64,000 bases of DNA. It comes from Cordilura impudica (taxonomy: Eukaryota; Arthropoda; Insecta; Diptera; Scathophagidae). The position numbers and the translations under genes were made by a program. Location of the stretch: NCBI GenBank assembly GCA_963682025.1, contig OY821519.1, positions 16,219,378 to 16,283,377 of the forward strand, given 5' to 3'. Below, in pieces: positions 56,601 through 64,000 of this stretch; positions within the stretch are counted from its first letter, which is position 1, and every line of letters starts with the position of its first letter. Below the pieces are notes generated by a model. The model had not been told where the DNA came from. It ran no database searches and worked only from the letters and a program-made list of their open reading frames with translations.

Positions 56601-56813
56601 AAAACAAATGAAATAGTTCTCTACAAAATGCATTCCCAGTTTTTTTATTTCGTTACAACGGTGTGGCGAAGCGCATCAGGTTACAGCTAGTTTGCTTAAA
56701 AAATATAAAGCTCTCAACTATAGCAGAAGAAATTCTGTTGAGAGACCATAAATGCAGCAGTGGAAGTAGAATATTGGATGTGAATATAAATAATAGAATT
56801 ACTCCAACTTAAA

Positions 56814-57563
56814 ACAAGTAAGAAAATTATAGTCGGTCTAGACCGACTATACGATACCCTATACCATGGTTTAGGTACCATATCGCTTCGGATATAGAAA
56901 ATAAGCATAAACCACATTTGAGGGGAATCGTTTTTATTTTTTTTTGGCTGCAGATATGAAAAGGTTCATATCGGCTGCTATATTTATATGGGGACTAGGT
57001 CGAAAAATAACCCGATCCTGACCATATTTGGTAAAGTCACTTATATTTTGGAAAAACATATACAAACCAAATTTGAGAAAAATCTGTGCAATATTTTTGT
57101 TTTTTTAATAGATTTAAGTGAAGATCGGGAAGCAGCTCTATATGGGGCCTATGACTAAGAATTGGCCTTTAGGGATTATTTTTGGACTACTGATTAATGG
57201 ATACAATAAACACATACCAACACAATTTGTCTAGTATGTTATGGCAATTTATGTCGATTTCAAAGCGGTCATTTGTATGGGGACTAGGTCTGAACATGGA
57301 CCGAATTTCACCGATTTCAATAGCGTTCATTTATGGCCAAAGTTCGTCAAAATATATTCATATTTGCGACCTGTAGTTTGATTACAAGGTTTACATGGAC
57401 ACACAGACGAACGGACGGACGGACGGACATCATTAAATCGACTCAGAAAGTGATTCTGAGTCGATCGGTATAATAAAAGATGGGTTTAGGTCAAATATTT
57501 TTGGTAGTTATAAACAGCTGCACAAAGTCATTATACCCAAACCACATAGTGGTATAGGGTATA
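56814..57563 (+). mobile_element. DINE-1-like element, copy D5
   Basis: Opens AACAAGTAAGAAAATTATAG, then a perfect TATAGTCGGTC/GACCGACTATA palindrome. The (ACGG)n tract is at 57411-57426, and a perfect hairpin GACTCAGAAAG...TTCTGAGTC lies at 57439-57460. It ends CACATAGTGGTATAGGGTATA. One of the best-preserved copies. Confidence 0.9.
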
Positions 57564-57949
57564 AATATGGTTGGCCAAAAATTCGATTGGCAGAATTTTT
57601 TCTAAGTTTAGAAAATATTTGTTAAAAATGATTTGTGGTATAATTTGAATACCAAATTATTTGGTTTATAAACCAAAAACTAATGACAGTATTTTTTTTA
57701 TATAACACCACAAATTAACAATGCAGTTCCAAAGTTTTATAAATTTAAGTAAATATCACAATTCGTTACGAGATAAAGACAGCACTAGTCAAACTTTTGT
57801 ATTATTTTTTTTTGGTAACCGAATGATTCCGCTAAACCAATTCTACTAAACACAAATCCAGTATACACAATTTCACTGGGACAAATCTACTTGATATAAA
57901 TCGGCTTTAAGATAATATTTATTTAAAATAATTTTCAATTTTTAATGTG

Positions 57950-58455
57950 GGTAATTCCATTTAATATCAACGAAAAAAAAACGCCATGTTCGACCTTACC
58001 CTCCTTGAAATGTACAAAAATTAGCATGAATGTTCTACAGTACTAAGCTAATATAAATTCAAAAATTTTGGATGTCTAGCTTTTGTGGTTCCCGAAATAT
58101 GGCGCTTCGAAAAGTAGAAAATTCACTGAAAAAACACACAAATGTGGTCTGCCATTATTGATTATATTTTCTAAACTTTTAAACGTAGAAAGTCGAAATT
58201 GGTCTCATTTAAGATGTTATTGAAGATAGCTTTAAAACTAAGTTAAGCGATTTTTTTCGAAAGGTCAATGGTCACTATCACACGTTTTAAGGTTTGGGAG
58301 GCTATATCTCAAAAAATGAAATTTTTAAAACCTAAAAAAAATTTATGTTAGTCCTGACAGTCTCCTCTGCATTTTGTGTCAAAGTGAGTGAGCTCTTATT
58401 AGTTTCTGAGATATTGATAAAAATGTGAAATTATTTAAAAAAAATTGTATATTAT
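57950..58455 (+). repeat. Left arm of a large diverged inverted repeat
   Basis: About 500 bp whose inverse occurs in two blocks at 62345-62590 and 63115-63420. Examples are GTCTGCCATTATTGAT / ATTATGGCAGAC, CTCATTAGTTTCTGAGATAT / ATATCTCAGGAACTAATAAG, and GTCACTATCACACGTTTTA / AAAACATGTGACAGTGAC. It joins DINE copy D6 at the same position at which the right arm joins D7. Confidence 0.65.
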
Positions 58456-58458
58456 TTT

Positions 58459-59262
58459 TATACCCTATTACCACTATGTGGTTTGGGTATAATGACTTTG
58501 TGCTGCTGTTTGTAACTACCAAAAATATTTGACCGAGACCCTTCTTTTATTATAACGATCGACTCAGAATCAGTTTCTGAGTCGATCATTTTCTGAGTAG
58601 ATTTAGCGATGTCCGTCCGTCCGTCCGTCTGTGTGTCCATGTAAAGCTTGTAATCAAACTACAGGTCGCAAATATGAATATATTTTGATGAAATTTGGCA
58701 TATAAGCTTTTATCGGCCATAGGATGAACACTATTAAAATTGGTGAAATTCGGTCCATGTTCAGACTTAGGCCCCATACAAATGACCCCTATGAAATCGA
58801 CATAAATTGTCATAAGATCCAAATTGTCATATAGATCTCAGTCAAATCGAGTTTGTTTGTGTTTATTATATCAATTAATCAATAGTCCAACAATAATCCT
58901 TATAGGACAAGTCTTAGTCATAAGCCCCATATACGGCTGCTCCCCGATCTTCACTTAAATCTATCAAAAAGCAAAAATATTGGACAGATTTTTCTCAAAA
59001 TTGGTTTGTATATAACATTTTTTCAAAATATAAGTGACTTTACCAAATATGGTGGGGATCAGCCTAGTCCCCATATAAATATAGCACCCGATATGAACTT
59101 CTTCATATCTGCAGCCAAAAAAATTAATAACAATGCCACTCAAATTTGGTTTATGCTTATTTTCTATATCGAATTGGTTGGACCGAAGAGATAGGGTCTC
59201 TAAACCATGGTATAGGGTATCGCATAGTCGGGCTAGACCGACTATAATTTTCTTACTTGTTT
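58459..59262 (-). mobile_element. DINE-1-like element, copy D6
   Basis: Reverse copy: TATACCCTATTACCACTATG at the left, hairpin GACTCAGAATCAGTTTCTGA, (GTCC)n at 58613-58628, and GTCGGGCTAGACCGACTATA with TTTTCTTACTTG at the right. Confidence 0.9.
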
Positions 59263-59520
59263 TAATTATTATTATTTTTTTTTTTAATATCAAATATTTT
59301 TTTTTAGCAAAAATTGTAAAAAACATTTAATACGTTCTTATATATTATATTTTCTAAGTCCGAAAACCTGAATGGAGATGCTGATAGTCTTGTTTGCATT
59401 TCCTGATACATTTTTGAGCGAGCTGTAATTGTTTAATTAGTGTAAAATTTGATGTAAAATTTAATTATATATTTTTTAAATTTTTGTTTAATGTTTACTT
59501 TTGCTATATATTAAATTTCG

Positions 59521-61123
59521 GTAATGTGGAAGCTTTCCCTATCAAGAAGAAAAAAACTTATCAAAAAAAATTACAGAATCCAAAAATTTGAAAGGTTAAG
59601 TACTTCTATAAAAAAAAATCTTTTCTCAGATTTAAGAGCTGCTCCTACAGTTTCTCATGTTTGTCCAGAATCGGAAATATGCCAGCAATTAAAGGAAAAA
59701 TTCAAATCTAATCAAAAGAATGGCGAAAAAATACAATTGCTAACCCTTTTACCAAAAAGTTGGGCATTGCAGAAAATGGTACAGGAGTTTGAAATTTCCG
59801 ACTTTATGGCTCGTAAGGTAATAAAATTAGTTAAGAAAAGGTTTACTGAGTAGTCCCAAGAACAAACCAAGGAATGTTTTAAAATCTTTTATAAACATGA
59901 TGACGTCAGCAGACCCATGCCAGGGTGTAAAGATTCTGTTTCTATGTTTGAGAATGTTGTGAAAATTAAAAACTAAGAGATTGCTGCTTGGAAATCTAGG
60001 TGAAGTGTATGCATTGTTTAAAAAAAACATGAAGGACTAAAACTGGTCTTCCTAAATTTTGTGAGCTTCGTCCGAAAAATGTTGTGTTGGTCAATGCTAG
60101 TGGAACTCACAATATCTCCTTGAACTTAAAAAAATTAACAGAAGTCTTAGAAGATTTCCACCTTGAAATGTATAAAGATTGCTTTGAGAAAATCACGTGC
60201 AATCTTTCGACTCCCAAATGCTATTTAGCTAAATATAAGGACTGTCCAGGGGTAGAAAATGTCAAGCAAAATCTTGGCGAATTATTAGAAACAAATCATG
60301 TTGATGAAATTACATGTATACAATGGATATGTGTGGATAGAGACCCATTGGAAACAATGGTAAAGCAGGCTGAAGATTTTCTGGATTCACTTTGCAAAAA
60401 ATTATTGACACTTTTGCCTCGTTTATCGCAACAAGCAGCATTTTTTAATGCAAAAAAATCATCGCTTGGAGAACATGTGTACATTGCAATGTCTGATTTT
60501 TCAGGATTCTTCACAAGGTTTTCATTGGAAAATCAGCCAAGCTACTTTATATCCAATTTATATATATATTACAAGTATTTACAATGGCCAGTTAGAGCAT
60601 ACCAATTACATAGTTATATCTAATAGTCTTATCCATAACACTGTTGCAGTCCTCATGTTCCATCACCATATGATAATGTTTCTACAAAATAACTTTTGTT
60701 CAACACCACGAAAAAAATTTTATTTTTCAGATGGCTGAGCCGCTCAATTTAAGAATAAAAGAATTTATGTCATCATGAAGATGATTTTGGGTTTCCAGCG
60801 GAAGAACATTTTTTTACCACAAGCCATGGAAAAGGTCCTAGCGATGGTCTTGGTGGAACCGTAAAGAGAGAAACTCGCCGATCCAGCTTGCAGCGTCCAG
60901 TACAGGACCAAATTACTACCCAGCTTCAATGCTTTGTATTTTCAACAGAGTAATATTATAAAGCAGAACAAGAGTTTCTAAAAAAAACTGGTTTATTGAC
61001 TTGACAATACCAGGAACACAAAAATTCTATTACATATTTTGTTCCTGAAGCAAAATCAAACCATAAAGTAAAACTGTACTCCGAAGACCGAGAATTTTTA
61101 ATTGAAAATATTTACAATTAATT
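59521..61123 (+). pseudogene. Unnamed multi-copy protein (family C), broken
   Basis: A collinear but broken gene of about 500 codons. In order: basic N-terminus (RRKKLIKKNYRIQKFERL); IQLLTLLPKSWALQKMVQEF; MARKVIKLVKKR; RPMPGCKDSVSM; a segment LLLGNLGEVYALFKK in another frame; GLPKFCELRPKNVVLVNASGTHN; then 60084-60500 open with PGVENVKQNLGELLE, EITCIQWICVDRDPLETM and LLPRLSQQAAFFNAKKSS. After a shift come QDSSQGFHWKISQATL, EHTNYIVISNSLIHNTVAVL and FSDG, and finally FTTSHGKGPSDGLGGTVKR with SSLQRPVQDQI. I recall this motif series from uncharacterised, often multi-copy proteins of insects and cnidarians. It could be a transposase-like or captured gene, but I cannot assign a function. At least four frameshifts and several stops are present. 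Confidence 0.55.
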
Positions 61124-61147
61124 AACCGCATATGTTTGTAATATTTA

Positions 61148-61456
61148 CTAGCAGATTCCAGCCCTCGAAATTCGAGTGCAAATTCTAGGAAATTTTATTT
61201 TTTTCATAAAATAAAGACCCTAACATTAACAAATTTAATAAACACACACATAGCATTTTATAATTTTATGTATGTGTAAGTGGCAACTTTAAATGCAATT
61301 TCCTCAAAATAAGGGAAAAAATTTAAAAATCTTTAAATCTGCAAAATGGCTAAAAAGAAATACCTTTCAAATAATATACGTTTGCTCAAAATCGGGATAA
61401 AACGGTAGAACAAAACATTGGTCACAAGAAATCGCCTATCCTGTTAATATAATAGA
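61148..61456 (-). mobile_element. Non-autonomous Helitron, copy H5
   Basis: On the minus strand it starts TCTATTATATTAACAGGATA (61456, preceded by A) and ends with hairpin CTCGAATTTCGAG, GGCTGGAATCTG and CTAG before T. At 309 bp it is the shortest copy, with both ends intact. It lies just after the family-C pseudogene. Confidence 0.9.
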
Positions 61457-61526
61457 TATATAAATTATCTGTCTAAAATATATTATTTTATATGTATTTA
61501 ATATCACCCAAATAAATAAATAAAAA

Positions 61527-62337
61527 AAAGTAAGAAAATTATAGTCGGTCTAGACCGACCACACTATACCCTATACCATGGTGTAGAAACCCTATCTTTT
61601 CGGTCCAACTAACTGGATATAGAAAATAAGCAAAAACCAAATTTGAGTGGCATTGTTATAAATTTTTTTGGCTGCAGATATGAAAAAGTTCATATTGGGT
61701 GCTATATTTATATGTGGACTAGGTCAAAAAATGGACCGATCCTGACCATAGTTGGGAAAGTCACTTATATTTTGAAAAAATATATACAAACCAAATTTGA
61801 GAAAAATCTGTGCAATATTTTGGTTTTTTTGATAGATTTAAGTGAAGATCGGGAAGCAGCTCTATATGGGGCCTATAACTAAGAATTGTCCAATAGGGAT
61901 TATTTTTAGACTACTGATTAGTGGATACAATAAACACATACAAACCCAATTTTGCTAAGATCTAGATGATAATTTGAATCTTATGGCAATCTTTGTCGAT
62001 TTCATATGGGTCATTTGAATGGGGACTAGGTCTAGATATGGACCGATTTTCACCAATTTCAATAGCGTTCATCCTATTGCCGGCGAAAGCTTATGTGCCA
62101 AATTTCATCAAAATATATTAATATTTACGACCTGTAATTTGATTACAAGGTTTACATGGACACACAGACGGACGGACGGACGGACGGACGGACAGGCGGA
62201 CGTCGCTAAATCAACTCAGACAGTAATTCTGAGCCGGTCGGTATAATAAAATAAAGGGTATAGGTCAAATATTTTTGGTAGTTACAATCAGCAGCACAAA
62301 GTCATTATACCCAAACCACATGGTGGTATAGGGTATA
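61527..62337 (+). mobile_element. DINE-1-like element, copy D7
   Basis: Opens AAGTAAGAAAATTATAGTCG with the TAGTCGGTC/GACCGACCA palindrome. (ACGG)n at 62168-62191 is the longest core among the copies. A decayed hairpin (ACTCAGACAG...TTCTGAG) follows, and the element ends CACATGGTGGTATAGGGTATA. Confidence 0.9.
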
Positions 62338-62344
62338 AAAATTA

Positions 62345-63420
62345 TATATAAAAATTTTTCAAACTATTTCACATTTTTATCAATATCTCAGGAACTAATA
62401 AGAGCTCACTCAAAATTTTTGGCACAAAATGCAGAGAATACTATCAGGATTAACATATATTTTTTCCAAAATTTTACAAATCTAGTTTTGAGATATAGCT
62501 TCCCAAACTTTAAAACATGTGACAGTGACCTTTGACCTTTATGAAAAAAAATTTAACTAAATGCAGTTTAAAAGCTATTCTCAATACCTTTTGTTTACGT
62601 ACCGTCTAAATCGGGCCGACAATGTACGTACCGTCTGACTGGTCCGACAAACTATGCAATGGATCTGCCAACGGACCAGAGCAACGAGTTGGTAGTTCGG
62701 TTTGGCCGCCCACGAAGTGGTTTTTTCTGCCGCCGGCATACAAACGAGATGGCATCATTTTTCTCACACATTTTTTCTATTATTCTGATTTGTGCATCAT
62801 AAAAGACATCACCAAAAAAGGCAATAAAGACAACTTATAAAAAAAGGGTTTTTTGCGTAAAATTAAAGTCATACATTAAATAAATTTGTTACATAAAAAT
62901 ATTTCAACAACGAGCGTTTTGTTTTATTGGATTGCCAACAGCAACCCGCTTACCAAAAATTATTGAGATCCATTCCGGCATAAGTGGCCCAACAGACAGT
63001 AGGCAGCCGCACTTCCGCACAACAACTACCACTCTTTTTTCTGGACATCAGCCTGCGGAACAAACACTTTTAAAATAAGGCAAATTTTGACCCTGTATAT
63101 TAAAAACGTTTTGATATATAAATTATTATGGCAGACCACTTATATGTATGTATGCGTGTTTAATGATTTTTTCATTTTTTGACGCGCCATATCTCAGGAA
63201 CAACAGAAGCTGGAAATCCAAAATTTTACGTTTATCTTACTTAAGTAAGGTGCAAAAGGACAACTAAGTTCTATAAGATTTAAAGGTGGTCGGGAAAATC
63301 CGTTAGTTGGTTATAACAAATTTAACCCATGTGTTAATTTGGCAAATGCGTTAAGAATTAAAAATCGCCGCGATTTTTATAAATTAGTGGAATTGTTCCC
63401 TACTGGAATTGACCGAAATT
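62345..63420 (-). repeat. Right arm of a large inverted repeat, with an insertion
   Basis: Inverse of 57950-58455, split into 62345-62590 and 63115-63420. The ~525 bp between (62590-63115) has no counterpart on the left. It is less AT-rich, contains CCGTCTAAATCGGGCCGAC and ACCGTCTGACTGGTCCGAC, and may be a separate unrecognised insertion. Confidence 0.6.
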
Positions 63421-64000
63421 AATTACTATAGTTAAAAATTATTGTATAATGGAACTTATTAAGTTCCGAAATGATTAAAAAATATAGTTAGAAATATTTG
63501 AAAAAAAATATTTTTTCTTCTAACTATTTAAAAATTCGAGCTCTGCGAGAGCATTTTTTCATTATTTCTGTATATTCTGATATTCATTATTTCCTTTTAT
63601 TTTTCACCATCAATAAATCCTTCAGTGTCTTATTCCTTTAATGTCTTCATTAAAGATCCTCTTTTTCTTTACACGAAGTACTAATATGGAAAATTAAAAC
63701 AAAATTTCTGAACATGACCGCAGGCCAGTTAAATTATTTAAATCAACATGGACATACATGCATACCATAACGTAATTCTTTTTTGTTGCAAATTTTAAAA
63801 ATTTGCATACATTTTTCATACGGAAATAACATGTGTGGAATTTTAATAAACATTTAGGGTTTATTCAACGTCGGCCAACGCAACACTCTGCAAACCAACC
63901 ATTTTGTCATTATAAAATAAATCGAAATTTATTTGCTGTATTTTGAGACCTTGGCCTTCAAAAAAAAAAAAACAAACAGAAAAGAAAACACACGAGATGA
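63421..64000. other. AT-rich DNA without recognisable features
   Basis: No gene or repeat family recognised up to the window edge. An A-run lies at 63960-63971. Confidence 0.5.

Noticed and set aside
1..64000. LTR retrotransposons or viral insertions
   Set aside because: No gag/pol-style protease, integrase or RNase H motifs and no long direct repeats flanking coding DNA were seen.

Overview
This window reads as AT-rich repeat DNA from a dipteran fly, probably a brachyceran/schizophoran species. The reasons are: DINE-1-like repeats with (ACGG)n cores, rosa-type (DD41D) mariners, CR1/Jockey/RTE-type LINEs, a hAT, non-autonomous Helitrons, Transib-type (RAG1-related) transposase remains, a GT-AG intron in one transposon gene, and no sign of bacterial organisation. 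The species assignment is inference. I see no intact host gene; the window looks like intergenic or large-intron sequence packed with old, nested mobile elements. Nearly every protein-coding stretch is a transposase or reverse transcriptase carrying stops or frameshifts. The one open transposase frame is the mariner at 6717-7790, and it has lost five codons beside its first catalytic Asp.

Layout, left to right. 0.1-2.8 kb: a DINE-1-like copy, a decayed Tc1/mariner gene, and a Helitron that contains a foldback-like element carrying a fragment of an unnamed transposon protein ('family B'). 3.4-7.9 kb: two DD41D mariners separated by T-rich low-complexity DNA and some apparently unique DNA. 8.5-16.7 kb: a Transib (copy 1, ending in CACAGTG) flanked on both sides by family-B pseudogene pieces, then a CR1/Jockey-group LINE with a mariner inside its ORF1, then a reversed DINE. 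16.8-19.5 kb: fragments of a DD34D mariner and of another LINE, split by a DINE. 21.3-31.0 kb: a nested stack in which Transib copy 2 contains an RTE LINE that contains a DD41D mariner, and a hAT (8-bp target duplication CTACGTAG) starts exactly where the Transib ends. 32.5-36.6 kb: a Helitron, a 2.2-kb foldback element bounded by a 10-bp duplication, and a LINE fragment. 36.9-43.6 kb: a DINE, unique DNA, and a near-full-length RTE LINE with a 10-bp target duplication inside a second DINE-like family. 43.8-53.7 kb: two Helitrons, two copies of a ~2-kb AT-rich repeat, a palindromic TIR element and a ~940-bp tandem duplication. 55.6-56.6 kb: a minisatellite with a 220-bp higher-order period. 56.8-63.4 kb: three DINE copies, and a large diverged inverted repeat enclosing a pseudogene of another unnamed multi-copy protein family ('family C').

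The elements do not act together as a pathway; the order of nesting gives a relative history. The most notable items are the Transib remnants with all three RAG1-like catalytic residues and an RSS-heptamer-like end, the foldback element with tandem ~190-bp units, families B and C, and the clean nested boundaries that reveal target sites. Protein family assignments rest on motif recognition from memory, without database searches.
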